From Pseudobdellovibrionaceae bacterium (GTDB taxonomy: Bacteria; Bdellovibrionota; FAC87; UBA2466; JACKAF01): DNA of 64,000 bases. The notes under the pieces were generated by a model that did not search any database, had not been told where the DNA came from, and saw nothing but the letters and a program-made list of their open reading frames with translations. The DNA lies in NCBI GenBank assembly GCA_020635235.1, contig JACKAF010000001.1, positions 62,001 through 126,000 on the forward strand, written 5' to 3'. Positions 26,931 to 36,179 of the stretch are shown here, piece by piece. The first letter of the stretch is position 1. Every line of letters begins with the position of its first letter. Position numbers and translations under genes: made by a program.

Positions 26931-27576
26931 CCAAGGGCGGAGTTCGCCAGAATGTCCAACCATAAACCCGCTCGACTCCAGCTCGGCGAACGGCTTCAAT
27001 GCAAGCGCTCAGAGTCGCACCCGTTGTACAAACATCATCAACTAATACAACACACCGAGGGGTATCATTAGCTATCCATTTAAAGCACCGGCGCAAGTTG
27101 CGTAGCCTCGCACGCCTACCCAAAAATGCTTGCGGGGTGCTTTCAACACTCTTCTCCAGCGCCACTCGGCTCTCAAAGCCAAACCGCGAAGCCAAACCCT
27201 TGGAAAGATGTTCGCTTTGGTTAAAACCCCTCGTCCAGAGTGTTCGCCAATGAACCGGCACGGGAACCAGCCAGGTATCCGGCGGAATGTTTTGCATTAG
27301 TTTGAGGTACGGAGTGAGGGCTGAGAAGAACGCTGGATCCCTTCCAAACTTCGCTTGGTGGAGATACTTTAGTACCGTCGGTGTAATCCAATAGTAACAC
27401 TCGGCCATGAAGGACTTCATCACCATAAACTTGGGATTCGGAATAGGAATGAGGGCGTGCTCCAAGCATTCACCACATACGGGTCCCTCATAACGTCGGG
27501 CCCCGCAAAGAAAGCAAGAAGTTTGAAAGACGGTGGCCACTACCTCCTTAAGTAACTGATGAAAGAAGTTTTGCAT
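26845..27576 (-). CDS. comF: ComF-family phosphoribosyltransferase
   Basis: 243 residues from the ATG at 27576; a longer frame from 27633 is possible but runs deep into comM. The N-terminus has a zinc ribbon (CFLCGARRYEGPVCGECLE), the C-terminus the phosphoribosyltransferase fold with VVLVDDVCTTGATLSACIEA. ComF is needed for handling incoming single-stranded DNA in natural transformation. It overlaps comM by 29 bases upstream and the histidine kinase gene by 86 bases at its 3' end. Confidence 0.87.
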   Translation of the reverse strand: MQNFFHQLLKEVVATVFQTSCFLCGARRYEGPVCGECLEHALIPIPNPKFMVMKSFMAECYYWITPTVLKYLHQAKFGRDPAFFSALTPYLKLMQNIPPDTWLVPVPVHWRTLWTRGFNQSEHLSKGLASRFGFESRVALEKSVESTPQAFLGRRARLRNLRRCFKWIANDTPRCVVLVDDVCTTGATLSACIEAVRRAGVERVYGWTFWRTPPLVTARSRFQQKNLEGWRPLLCRPADLDPS

Positions 27577-29005
27577 CACAACGCAAAGCCCACGCTTCAA
27601 CAAGGTCTTGCCGATCAATCTCTCGCCGTTCACCCAAATCCGCTAGAGTGCGGGCGGTCCGCAGTAACTTGTCTCGAGAACGAAAACTCAGAAACTCTTT
27701 GTTGCACAGATCGTTGAACCAATGTCTTGTTCGTCCCTCCAAGGCCGGCCCTTCAGGGGAGCGCGACTTCTGAATCTTCCAAACACGCTCTATGGAAGCC
27801 TTCACCAGGGCGTGGGAAGGTCCCTCGCGAAGCTCCACACCCGGCAACCCGACTGCGATTTCAATCCGATCCAAGATGGGACCGGACACTCGCCTTCGGT
27901 AGGCCCAGACTCTATCGGGGGGACAGCGACAGGGCTGCTGCCGGCTGAGTAAGTAACCACAGGGGCACGGGTTCATTGCGGCTAGAAGCAGGAATTGCGC
28001 GGGCATCTTGAGGTTTGCTCCAACTCGGCTGATTCGAACCGCCCCCTCCTGGAGTGGCTCTCGCAAACCTTCAATCGCATCCCGCCGGTACTCGGGAAAC
28101 TCGTCCAAAAACAAAATTCCATGATGCGCGAGCGTCACCTCTCCGATACGGACCTCGCCCGTCCCCCCTCCAAGCAAAGCACTCGCTGAAACGGAGTGAT
28201 GGGGGGCGCGAAAAGGCCGTTCATCCAAGGCCGCACGGTTCCCATGGATTTTGCTGACTTCAATGCGTTCCTGATCATTCAGAGGGGGAAGAAGGGTTTG
28301 GGCACTCTGAGAGAGCAAACTCTTTCCGACGCCCGGAGTTCCGGTAAGGATAAGATGGTGGCGCCCCGCCAACGCCACTTGTAAAGCGCGCTTCGCGGTT
28401 GCCTGTCCGCGAACATAATCGAGCAAAGGATCCGAAGGGGCGGCACTTGTCTCGGGAGGAGGCAACGTAGACACGGCCGTCTCGCGTTTTTCATTTTGCG
28501 TGAGGACCTCCAAGACTGATTGCAAGGAGTCCACCAATTCAAGCTTTGGAGATCCAAGCACTGCCGCATCCCAGCGATTGCCTACCGGAACAAAAACCCT
28601 TTCGAGCTCTTTGCGAGCCGTAAGTGATTCCATCATCGCGATCGCGCGAGGAATTCCCACAACCTCGCCGCTCAATCTCAGCTCGCCAAGAAACCCCATC
28701 TTTCCAATCTTGTTGACCGGAAGGAGCCCCTCGACGGCGAGAATTGCAACCGCGATTGCCAAATCCAGCTGGCTACCTTCTTTTTTCTGTGTGGCAGGAA
28801 CTAGATGGACGACTAATCTAGCAGAAGGGGTATCTATCCCCAGCCCTCGCAAGCACGCCCGAATCCTATCTCGACTCTCCCGAACAACGTTTCCGGCAAG
28901 TCCTGTTATCTGAATCTCCGGCCGTGAGTTGAAGCGGACGGACTCGACCTCGACTACCTCACCGTTTATTCCATGCAGTACACTACCAAAGGTCTTGGCT
29001 ACCAT
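27548..29005 (-). CDS. comM: ComM/YifB family AAA+ helicase (Mg-chelatase-like)
   Basis: 485 residues. N-terminal Lon-like domain (VESVRFNSRPEIQITGLAG), then a Mg-chelatase-type AAA+ core with Walker A LTGTPGVGKSLL, FRAPHHSVSASALLGGG, Walker B HHGILFLDEFPEY and the C-terminal NPCPCGY. ComM is a hexameric branch-migration helicase that extends heteroduplex during natural transformation. Its position directly before comF supports a DNA-uptake role. It is part of a long minus-strand operon that also carries plsC and metabolic genes. Confidence 0.93.
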   Translation of the reverse strand: MVAKTFGSVLHGINGEVVEVESVRFNSRPEIQITGLAGNVVRESRDRIRACLRGLGIDTPSARLVVHLVPATQKKEGSQLDLAIAVAILAVEGLLPVNKIGKMGFLGELRLSGEVVGIPRAIAMMESLTARKELERVFVPVGNRWDAAVLGSPKLELVDSLQSVLEVLTQNEKRETAVSTLPPPETSAAPSDPLLDYVRGQATAKRALQVALAGRHHLILTGTPGVGKSLLSQSAQTLLPPLNDQERIEVSKIHGNRAALDERPFRAPHHSVSASALLGGGTGEVRIGEVTLAHHGILFLDEFPEYRRDAIEGLREPLQEGAVRISRVGANLKMPAQFLLLAAMNPCPCGYLLSRQQPCRCPPDRVWAYRRRVSGPILDRIEIAVGLPGVELREGPSHALVKASIERVWKIQKSRSPEGPALEGRTRHWFNDLCNKEFLSFRSRDKLLRTARTLADLGERREIDRQDLVEAWALRCDAKLLSSVT

Positions 29006-29083
29006 GGCCAGCTGAAGTGCGAATGGCGTGCCATCGCAACCAGCCTTAGATCTTTGTGGGCGAGTTCGAAAAGCGGACGGGGG

Positions 29084-29848
29084 TTACAGAAAGAGCGTCT
29101 TTCGGTTCTTCAACTCAGCGTGGATGGCTTTTTGCATTTGGATGCGAATTTCTCGAGAAAGGTGTGTCACGTACTTGATGTCATCTGCCTTCTCAGGATC
29201 TGCCTTCAGCCGAATTGGCTTCAGGAACTTGATTTTCCACTTCACCGGCAAAGGGAGCACATTGAGCGGGATGGGTACAATAATCCCTATGACTTGTTTC
29301 GCCCAACGAACTTGAGAAAGCGTGATGTGTGTCTCTTCCGCGCCAATCACCATTGCCGGAACAATGGGTGCTCCCGTCTTGAGTGCCAATCTAACAAAAC
29401 CCCGGCGAAAACGCCTGAGCCGGTAACGGTAGCGCGTGGGTTTAAAATTGCCTTCCTCCCCTTCCGGGAAGAGGAGTAGGCAGGTGGAGTCTTTCAGAAT
29501 TTCCAATCCATTAGTGAAGGTAGCCGGCACCATCCCCATTCGTTTTGCGCGCACGGATATTTCTGGGCGCACAAACCACATTTTGTGAGCAATGATGCGC
29601 GGAACGCGCTTGGTATAGCTGTAGATCTGGTGACCTAACATCAGGGCATCAAATCCCATATAGCCGCTGTGATTGCTGATCACAATCACCGGCCCTTTTT
29701 TCGGAATGTGGCGAATACCCACCGTTTTGACGCGCAGGTAGCGGTTAATGATTTCCAAGAAAAACTTGGGAAGCACTTCGTAGGCTAGATCTTCGCGGGT
29801 TTTCCCCACTTTTTTGATGGCGCCGCGGAGGCCGAAAAATGAACGCAT
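29084..29848 (-). CDS. PlsC-family phospholipid acyltransferase
   Basis: 254 residues. The acyltransferase motifs are NHSGYMGFD (His-x6-Asp variant), IAHKMWFVRPE, LLLFPEGEEGNFKP and GAPIVPAMVIGAEETH. Enzymes with this His-x6-Asp spacing transfer acyl groups to lysophosphatidate or related lipids at the inner membrane. It lies between the DUF4388 gene (45-base gap) and comM (78-base gap) on the same strand. The exact acceptor is not predictable. A separate PlsB-type enzyme is encoded at 49222. Confidence 0.85.
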   Translation of the reverse strand: MRSFFGLRGAIKKVGKTREDLAYEVLPKFFLEIINRYLRVKTVGIRHIPKKGPVIVISNHSGYMGFDALMLGHQIYSYTKRVPRIIAHKMWFVRPEISVRAKRMGMVPATFTNGLEILKDSTCLLLFPEGEEGNFKPTRYRYRLRRFRRGFVRLALKTGAPIVPAMVIGAEETHITLSQVRWAKQVIGIIVPIPLNVLPLPVKWKIKFLKPIRLKADPEKADDIKYVTHLSREIRIQMQKAIHAELKNRKTLFL

Positions 29849-29893
29849 GGCGGCGGTTTTAGCGTAGATTGGGCCGTAGGAAAAGGGGAAACG

Positions 29894-30985
29894 CTAGCCC
29901 AGTATCCTTAGCATGTTCAGTTTGCGGAGCTGGATGAGGGATTCAAACAGTACGGCGTCCGGCAGCGGATTATAATCCAATATTTGCGAGACTTTACCAA
30001 ACTCGACGACACTGGCCAGGGTATAGAAATCCTCTTTGGGGAGGGACACCCCTGGGTGAAGAAATCCAGGATCGAGTTCCAGCACGATACGATTGGGAGG
30101 TAACTCCTGGCGGACTCGCTCGTAACGCCGGCGGTGGGCCGCTCCCTCAACATTGATGTGTTTCATACTCACGTTAATGGGATCATCGAAGGTCATTTCC
30201 TCTGGATCCCGACGGGTAAACAAGAACTGAGGACCGTCCCAAAGGAACATTCGGTAGATCGCTTTCAGGCCATGCACAACACCGGTGGAGGCGCTTACAA
30301 TTTTTCCCTGAAGAAAATTGATCTGCCCTTCCTCAGATGGAAGCGGGCCTTTTACATAGAGCACCCCGGTGCGCTCCAAACTATCGATCGTTTCCAGTAC
30401 ATCCGGCAGGTCTTCCGACTGGTGAAACATTAGTTTGTCGTGGTGCTGCGCTTTTTCCGCACCTGGAGATGTATATTCGTTAAAAGTAACCGTCGTTCCC
30501 AGTTTTCCGACCGCGGTTTTTAGCTCGCTCATCACAGAGTCCGCCACGTCGCCCTCTGCCTGCAGCAGAACGGACTTCAAGGATCGGACCAGAAGTTCAA
30601 ACTTCTTTTCCCTATCTACTGTATCGGCAAGGTGCTTGATCTCTGCCAAAACGTCGGGAGTTTCGGGAGTGATATTCTCAAACACTCGGAATACTCGATT
30701 ATGCATTGCAAAGGCATAATCTTCCTTGGTGAAAAGTTTCCCGATGAGAACCACATAAAATTTTCTTCCACTCGCCCGTAGCTCACCCACGTACTGGCGC
30801 CCCTCAGGCCCATTTTCCAAAAATACAATTTGGGAGGCCCCCGAGATGTCGTTGTCCAGCAAGTACTTCAGACTCTCGGCCTGAGAGATCTCCACCACAT
30901 TTTCTTTTTCCAACACTTCAATAAAGTGGGCTCCCCAAGGCGTGAACTCACCAAGAGTGACAATCCTACACAGAGGAACTTTCAT
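29894..30985 (-). CDS. Receiver-like and DUF4388 (PATAN) domain protein
   Basis: 363 residues. The first 120 resemble a response-regulator fold (ASQIVFLENGPEGRQYVGEL, FYVVLIGKLF) but lack a convincing phospho-acceptor Asp. Residues from about 195 form a DUF4388 domain (RTGVLYVKGPLPSEEGQI, GKIVSASTGVVHGLKAIYRM), a module common in Bdellovibrio and myxobacteria and linked to signalling and gliding or polarity proteins. It follows kdd by 27 bases in the operon. It may be a phosphorylation-independent adaptor; this is inference. Confidence 0.75.
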   Translation of the reverse strand: MKVPLCRIVTLGEFTPWGAHFIEVLEKENVVEISQAESLKYLLDNDISGASQIVFLENGPEGRQYVGELRASGRKFYVVLIGKLFTKEDYAFAMHNRVFRVFENITPETPDVLAEIKHLADTVDREKKFELLVRSLKSVLLQAEGDVADSVMSELKTAVGKLGTTVTFNEYTSPGAEKAQHHDKLMFHQSEDLPDVLETIDSLERTGVLYVKGPLPSEEGQINFLQGKIVSASTGVVHGLKAIYRMFLWDGPQFLFTRRDPEEMTFDDPINVSMKHINVEGAAHRRRYERVRQELPPNRIVLELDPGFLHPGVSLPKEDFYTLASVVEFGKVSQILDYNPLPDAVLFESLIQLRKLNMLRILG

Positions 30986-31012
30986 AAATTTCCTTTTTAG
31001 ACCTGATGGGAC

Positions 31013-32071
31013 TTAGGCCTGATAGCGTTCGCAGAAAAGCTTTTTAAGTTTTGAATGTTGTCGGAGTAAATCCAACGCGTAGTCCGCGTGGCCAGGATAA
31101 TAGCCGTTGCCAATAATCATCTGGACACTGCTGCCAACGCTTTCTGCTCCCAGAGCGGCCTTGGGAAAAGCAGTCGCCATTCCAAAAAACACGACCTTGG
31201 CGTCTGATCGCGCGGCTAAAATGGAGCTGATTTCCGTATTGGGCGCAGAAACTACATTGATGACTACATCTCCCATTTTACCATGGGTAACCGCTTCGAG
31301 GCGAGAGAGCACACCCAGACTATCGCTGGCATCCAACTCAAGCACCGCGTCACAGACCTCAAGAGACTTTAGCTGCGCTGCAGCAGCGCTATTGGGCTCT
31401 ATCCCTATGACTTTTCCGCTTTTTCCGACTTGCTCCCGCGCCGCAACGCTGCAGAGCAGCCCCGCTTTGCCCCCCGCGCCGAAAACAACCACCGTATGCC
31501 CGGGCTTCGCCAAGGCATGGCACCAGGCAGGGGCCCCGGCGACGTCCAGCACCGCGAGCGAGACTATTTCGGGAAGGTCTTCCGGGATCTCCGCTGCAAT
31601 GCCCGACTCAAAGAGAATCGCGTGCCCCTCCACGTCCATTTGATGAGTTTCTGGGTATACGCGCAGAACCCGATCCAGATGCAGTGGCGTAGAGGTCAGC
31701 GAAACCAGAGTGGCAACCCGCTGCCCGACCTTGGCCGCAAAGTTCCCCCGGTAGGCGGAACCCACCTGAGATACACGACCCAAAAGCATCCCGCCGGAAC
31801 CGGTAACAGGGTTCTGTTGCTTTCCATACTCGCGGCAGTTCTTTAGAACCTGGTCACCAATGACCTTGGGATCGCCCCCAAATTCCTTTTCCATTTGGAC
31901 GAAGCTTGCGGCATCAATGTTCAGCCGCCGGACGGAAATCAATACTTCGTTGGAGTAAATGGGCAGGGAGTTGTCTAACTTGGAGGCTCCCTGAGGCAGT
32001 TGGGCCCCGCCGTCCAAAGTGCGGTGGATGCCTAATCGGTGCCCTGCTTGCTCCCGCTCAGTGAAGGCCAT
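31013..32071 (-). CDS. kdd: L-erythro-3,5-diaminohexanoate dehydrogenase
   Basis: 352 residues from the ATG at 32071, which has GAGGA eight bases upstream and overlaps the previous gene by 14 bases. It carries family signatures GHRLGIHRTL, NPVTGSGGMLLGRV, GHAILFESGIAAEIPEDLPE, the NAD site VVVFGAGGKAGLLCSVAAR and MIIGNGYYPGHADYALDLLR. Kdd oxidises 3,5-diaminohexanoate to 5-amino-3-oxohexanoate in anaerobic lysine breakdown. The other pathway genes (kamA, kamDE, kce, kal, kat) are not here. It is paired with an amino-acid dehydrogenase, suggesting amino-acid catabolism. Confidence 0.88.
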   Translation of the reverse strand: MAFTEREQAGHRLGIHRTLDGGAQLPQGASKLDNSLPIYSNEVLISVRRLNIDAASFVQMEKEFGGDPKVIGDQVLKNCREYGKQQNPVTGSGGMLLGRVSQVGSAYRGNFAAKVGQRVATLVSLTSTPLHLDRVLRVYPETHQMDVEGHAILFESGIAAEIPEDLPEIVSLAVLDVAGAPAWCHALAKPGHTVVVFGAGGKAGLLCSVAAREQVGKSGKVIGIEPNSAAAAQLKSLEVCDAVLELDASDSLGVLSRLEAVTHGKMGDVVINVVSAPNTEISSILAARSDAKVVFFGMATAFPKAALGAESVGSSVQMIIGNGYYPGHADYALDLLRQHSKLKKLFCERYQA

Positions 32072-33101
32072 ACAGACGTTCCTCGGCCAGTTGATCCGCG
32101 ACGACAAACGGCGCAATCCCTTGGTCCTTGGCCCGTCTTAAGATTTCAGCGACGGTGTCGTAGATGTGATCGGCCTTGTCCAAAGCTTTGGCCGAGTCGT
32201 ACCCCTCAAATTCTTGGTACACATTGATGATACCGCCCGAATTAACGGCATAGTCCGGCGCGTACACGATACCGCGCTCATGAAGGCGGAGTCCGTCCTG
32301 CGGGGTAGCCAGCTGGTTGTTCGCGGCGCCGACAACTGCCCGGCAGCGCAAGCGCTCAACCGTATCCGCATTCAAAATCGCACCGATCGCACAAGGAGAA
32401 AAAATGTCACACTCGACGTCATAAATAGCATCTCGGGCGACTGGATGGGCCCCAAGTTCCGCCTCGGCCTTTTGCACTCGCCGAGGATCGACGTCGGTCA
32501 CCCAAATCTCGCCTCCCCCTTCATGCACGCGCTCCGCAAGAGAGTAGCCAACGTGCCCGAGACCTTGAATGGCCACGCGCACCCCAGAGAGTGAGCGGGT
32601 GCCGTTTAGAAACTCTACCGTTGCCTCCAGCGCTCGGTAGACTCCACGAGCGGTGACCGGAGACGGATCCCCGCTGGATTTCTCCATCCCGTCGATACCC
32701 AATACGTGAAGGGTCTTCTTCTTCACTTCGATCAGGTCCTCACTCGTCGTATTCATGTCTTTGGCGGCAATGTACTTTCCACCAAACGAAGCTACGAACT
32801 CGCCAAAGGCCTGAAAAAGTGCGGGATCTTTCTTGCTGGGGTCCTGAATGATGACGCTTTTCCCACCGCCAAACGAGATGCCAGCCAACGCGGATTTATA
32901 GGACATCCCCTTGGAGAGCCTCAAAACATCCCGCAGGGCCTCGTCTTTGCTCTGGTAGGGGAGGAGTCGGATACCGCCACAGGCAGGACCTAGGTTGGTG
33001 TTGTGTATCGCTACTATCGCCGATAGCCCCACCTCAGGAACCTGGGCGTGGACGACGCGCTCATAACCATCGATTTTTATTTCTTCAATATTCAAAGTCA
33101 T
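32058..33101 (-). CDS. Leucine dehydrogenase (Leu/Val/Phe dehydrogenase family)
   Basis: 347 residues from the ATG at 33101 with GGGGGAGGGA upstream. Signatures are IHNTNLGPACGGIRLLPY, the catalytic Lys in RLSKGMSYKSALAGISFGGG, KDMNTTSEDL and the NAD site RVAIQGLGHVGYSLAERV. It removes the amino group from branched-chain amino acids with NAD, giving 2-oxo acids. Leucine, valine and phenylalanine dehydrogenases cannot be separated by eye. It is the first gene of the operon running down to comF. Confidence 0.87.
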   Translation of the reverse strand: MTLNIEEIKIDGYERVVHAQVPEVGLSAIVAIHNTNLGPACGGIRLLPYQSKDEALRDVLRLSKGMSYKSALAGISFGGGKSVIIQDPSKKDPALFQAFGEFVASFGGKYIAAKDMNTTSEDLIEVKKKTLHVLGIDGMEKSSGDPSPVTARGVYRALEATVEFLNGTRSLSGVRVAIQGLGHVGYSLAERVHEGGGEIWVTDVDPRRVQKAEAELGAHPVARDAIYDVECDIFSPCAIGAILNADTVERLRCRAVVGAANNQLATPQDGLRLHERGIVYAPDYAVNSGGIINVYQEFEGYDSAKALDKADHIYDTVAEILRRAKDQGIAPFVVADQLAEERLYGLH

Positions 33102-33120
33102 ATGATTAAATCCCTCCCCC

Positions 33121-33141
33121 GTCTCAACCCTTGGCTGAGAC
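33121..33141. promoter_or_regulatory. Inverted repeat before the leucine dehydrogenase operon
   Basis: GTCTCA (33121-33126) and TGAGAC (33136-33141) are perfect complements around nine bases, 20 bases before the start at 33101. This is a plausible operator for an amino-acid-responsive regulator. No terminator features. Confidence 0.35.
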
Positions 33142-33283
33142 CCATGCTGGTGGCCTAGACTACAGGAAGTACCCTCCAAATTGCAATGTCAGGTGCGCCG
33201 TACGTTACAATCCCGCAAAAAGTTGACGATCCCCCGTTTTCCGAAGTAAAAGTCTTTAGTTCGGCTTGGGGTAGAACAAAAAC

Positions 33284-33922
33284 ATGTCAAAGAGATTCAT
33301 CGCCATTGCAGGGAATATTGGTTCGGGAAAGACCACCCTCACGAAGTTGCTTTCGGCGCGCTACCAGTGGCAACCCTACTATGAAGTCGTGAACGACAAT
33401 CCCTATCTAGCGGATTTTTACAGTGACATGCGACGGTGGTCGCTCCAGCTCCAGATATTTTTTCTGTCCAAACGCTTTCAAGCGCACCAGGAGATTACCC
33501 GCAGCTCCTCGTCCGCCATCCAGGACCGCTCCATCTACGAGGACGTCCACATTTTTGCGCGAACGTTGTTTGACTCTGAGAACATGTCCACGCGGGACTA
33601 CCAAAACTACCTGCAGCTCTACGAGAACATGGTTCAGTTTTTGACGCCTCCCGATCTGGTGGTCTATGTGCACCGCTCGGTGGAGGGCCTGAAAGAGCGC
33701 ATCCGGGAACGGGGACGTCACTACGAACAGGATATCTCGGACGACTATCTCGCGCGTCTCAATGAGCGCTACGACGAGTGGATTTCAAATTACAAGATCG
33801 GTAAGGTACTTACCGTAGAGGCAGACGGACTAGATTGGAAGCATAAGGGCGAAGATCTTGAGTATATCTGCCAGAGTATTGAAAGCTCGCTGGAACAGCC
33901 CGAGCTATTTACCACCTGCTGA
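33284..33922 (+). CDS. Deoxynucleoside kinase
   Basis: 212 residues of the dNK/deoxyadenosine-deoxyguanosine kinase family: P-loop AIAGNIGSGKTTLTK at the N-terminus, substrate region DRSIYEDVHIFARTLF, LVVYVHRSVEGLKERIRERG (lid Arg residues) and a C-terminal Leu-Thr-Val-Glu strand. It phosphorylates salvaged deoxynucleosides. It is divergent from the leucine dehydrogenase operon and ends three bases before the convergent nagZ stop. Confidence 0.88.
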   Translation: MSKRFIAIAGNIGSGKTTLTKLLSARYQWQPYYEVVNDNPYLADFYSDMRRWSLQLQIFFLSKRFQAHQEITRSSSSAIQDRSIYEDVHIFARTLFDSENMSTRDYQNYLQLYENMVQFLTPPDLVVYVHRSVEGLKERIRERGRHYEQDISDDYLARLNERYDEWISNYKIGKVLTVEADGLDWKHKGEDLEYICQSIESSLEQPELFTTC

Positions 33923-33925
33923 TTT

Positions 33926-35053
33926 CTAAACATTCGCACTGCTGGTGTAGGAATCCGGAATTTCTTTCTTGGTGATGATGTCGGCCAATTTAAAATGATC
34001 CGGTAGGCCTATTTGCTGGCTCACCTTTGTCACATCGACGGGTCGGCGGACATCGCAGTAAAGCCTTTTGGCAGATTCAATCCGTTTAACAGATTCCTGA
34101 ATTTTTGAAAGAGGAATGGCTTTTTCTTCTACGGCCTTGATCACTGCCTCAACTGCTTCAACCGGGATCTTTGTCCCCTTGTAGATCAGGCAATCACAAC
34201 CTGCGTTTACGGCAAGCACAGCTGCCTGCTCCACAGTATATTCGGCCGCTATCGCCTTCATTTCCATGTCATCAGAGAAAATCACACGGTTAAACCGCAT
34301 CAGATCCCTCAGGTAGGTCTGAATTGTCTTCTCTGAAAGCGTTGCAGGAAACTCAGCGTCCAAAGCCTTATTCAAAATGTGGGCCGTCATCACTCCATCT
34401 ATGCGGCCGCGGATCGCGCGTCTAAAAGGGATCCACTCACAGGCCTCCAACTCCTCAACACTCTTGTCGCAACGCGGGAGTTTAAAATGAGAATCCTCTT
34501 TTACATCGCCGTGTCCAGGAAAATGCTTGGCAACTGCCATCACGCCGTTGCGCTGAATCCCGCGCGCTACGGCGGAGCCCAACTTGGCACAAACTTCGGG
34601 ATCGCTAGAAAAAGATCTGCTCTTGATAACTGTATTTTCAGAGTTGGTATACACATCCACAACTGGTGCAAAGTTGACGTTAACACCAACCGCTTTGAGC
34701 TCTTTGGCAAGAATGGCGCCAAAATCATAACCAATTTTGGGTGACCCCAACTCTCCCAAGTGATCATTACCCGGAAATTTTGTGAAGGGTTTCACAAGGC
34801 GATTGACCTTGCCTCCTTCATGATCGATCGAGATAAACATCGGAGGGGCATCCGGCTGGCGGTATGTAAACTGCAGCTCATTGCTAAGTTCGGCCAATTG
34901 ACCGGGCGACTGTACATTCTTCTTGAAATAGATGACGCCGCCTAAATTGTAGGACTTGATGAATTGGGCAAATTCGTTGGAAACGGAATACCCGTCAAAG
35001 CCCACTACAAAAAGCTGACCGACTAATTTCTTAACTTCTTTTATGGAGGCCAT
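33926..35053 (-). CDS. nagZ: Beta-N-acetylhexosaminidase, GH3 family (NagZ-like)
   Basis: 375 residues without signal peptide, so cytoplasmic. GH3 signatures are FISIDHEGGKVNRL, KHFPGHGDVKEDSHFKLP (the NagZ His-loop) and the nucleophile Asp in VIFSDDMEMKAIA. NagZ removes N-acetylglucosamine from recycled muropeptides. It lies 70 bases downstream of the NrnA-like gene on the same strand. It is slightly longer than E. coli NagZ (341). No ampG, ampD or murein-recycling partner is adjacent. Confidence 0.92.
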   Translation of the reverse strand: MASIKEVKKLVGQLFVVGFDGYSVSNEFAQFIKSYNLGGVIYFKKNVQSPGQLAELSNELQFTYRQPDAPPMFISIDHEGGKVNRLVKPFTKFPGNDHLGELGSPKIGYDFGAILAKELKAVGVNVNFAPVVDVYTNSENTVIKSRSFSSDPEVCAKLGSAVARGIQRNGVMAVAKHFPGHGDVKEDSHFKLPRCDKSVEELEACEWIPFRRAIRGRIDGVMTAHILNKALDAEFPATLSEKTIQTYLRDLMRFNRVIFSDDMEMKAIAAEYTVEQAAVLAVNAGCDCLIYKGTKIPVEAVEAVIKAVEEKAIPLSKIQESVKRIESAKRLYCDVRRPVDVTKVSQQIGLPDHFKLADIITKKEIPDSYTSSANV

Positions 35054-35123
35054 TTACGTACCAGTCGCAAAACGCTTAGTTAGTATAGGAGCGGCTTCCA
35101 CGGCTGGCAAGCGCCAAGCAGCG

Positions 35124-36101
35124 TCAGCAATTGGAACCGTCTTTCAAACACTGTCTAACAGCTTGAAGCACGTCGCATTTGACGTCTTCCAGCGTCCCGC
35201 GAACAAGCGTGCCGGCGGCAAAGGGGTGCCCTCCGCCATCGAACTGCTCAGCGAGGGCCAAAACCGAGACGTCCACACTACGCAGGCTCACTTTTACCAA
35301 ACCCGCCGGATCCTCTCTGAAAAGTATGCCCACCCGCACCCCTTTCATCAAAGTGAGGTGCTCCACGAAAGAATGTGTGTCCTCAATAGTCGCCCCATAC
35401 TTTTCTCGCAACGCGGCAGGGATGGTCAGTACAGCGACCTGCTGTTTTTCCAAGAGTTCGACTTCACGAAGAACGTGTCCAAAGAGCCGCACTTTCCCAA
35501 CACTGTCTTGCGCATAAAGCCTTTGGTAAACGTCTTCAACGTCGACCTTAACCTTAAGTAATTCTCCGAGAGTCTTGTGGAAGCCCTCGGTGGTTCCCCG
35601 GAAACGGAAGGCACTAGCATCGGTAATCATCGCCGCATAAATTGCCGTCGCCATCTGCGGGTCCAGGCGCACTCCCAATGCCTTGAGGAGGTAGAAAACC
35701 AGCTCCCCCGTCGCCTGACAGGAAACATCGACCCAGTGTACCTCTCGTCCAGGCTCCTGAACGGGGGGATGGTGATCCAGAAAAACAACTGGACAGCCAA
35801 TTTTTTGCAAGGGTTCAGCAAAACTCCCCAACATCCGCCAGTCGCCCGTGTCGGCGACAATAACCAGATCCACTCCCTTAAGATCGCTGGGAGATCGGAA
35901 AAGCTGGATAGTCTGGGCCGGATCGAGAAAACTAAATTTGGAAGGTATCGCGTCCACATTCATTGCAATGGCGTTTTTGCCGAGCTGCTTCAACCCGGAG
36001 TACAGGGCGATTTGCGATCCCAAACCGTCGCCATCCGGATAGTGGTGTGTCGTAATCAGGGGCCGCTTTGACGACTTGATCAGATCAATGACTCGTTCCA
36101 T
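35124..36101 (-). CDS. nrnA: DHH/DHHA1 phosphoesterase, NrnA-type nano-RNase/pAp phosphatase
   Basis: 325 residues from the ATG at 36101 (MERVIDLIK); a start at 36128 adds nine residues. DHH motifs: THHYPDGDGLGSQ, VIVADTGDW and VFLDHHPP. The C-terminal DHHA1 domain ends FDGGGHPFAAG. Such enzymes degrade 2-5 nt RNAs and convert 3'-phosphoadenosine 5'-phosphate to AMP. The first motif has His-His-Tyr-Pro-Asp where many have HxxPDGD, which still keeps the metal ligands. Confidence 0.88.
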   Translation of the reverse strand: MERVIDLIKSSKRPLITTHHYPDGDGLGSQIALYSGLKQLGKNAIAMNVDAIPSKFSFLDPAQTIQLFRSPSDLKGVDLVIVADTGDWRMLGSFAEPLQKIGCPVVFLDHHPPVQEPGREVHWVDVSCQATGELVFYLLKALGVRLDPQMATAIYAAMITDASAFRFRGTTEGFHKTLGELLKVKVDVEDVYQRLYAQDSVGKVRLFGHVLREVELLEKQQVAVLTIPAALREKYGATIEDTHSFVEHLTLMKGVRVGILFREDPAGLVKVSLRSVDVSVLALAEQFDGGGHPFAAGTLVRGTLEDVKCDVLQAVRQCLKDGSNC

Positions 36102-36179
36102 CACAACCCCAAGCATCAGTTGCCGCAAAAACCGGCCGGTGTTAACGTTTAGCAGAGATTCGTTTTTATCGTACTTTTT

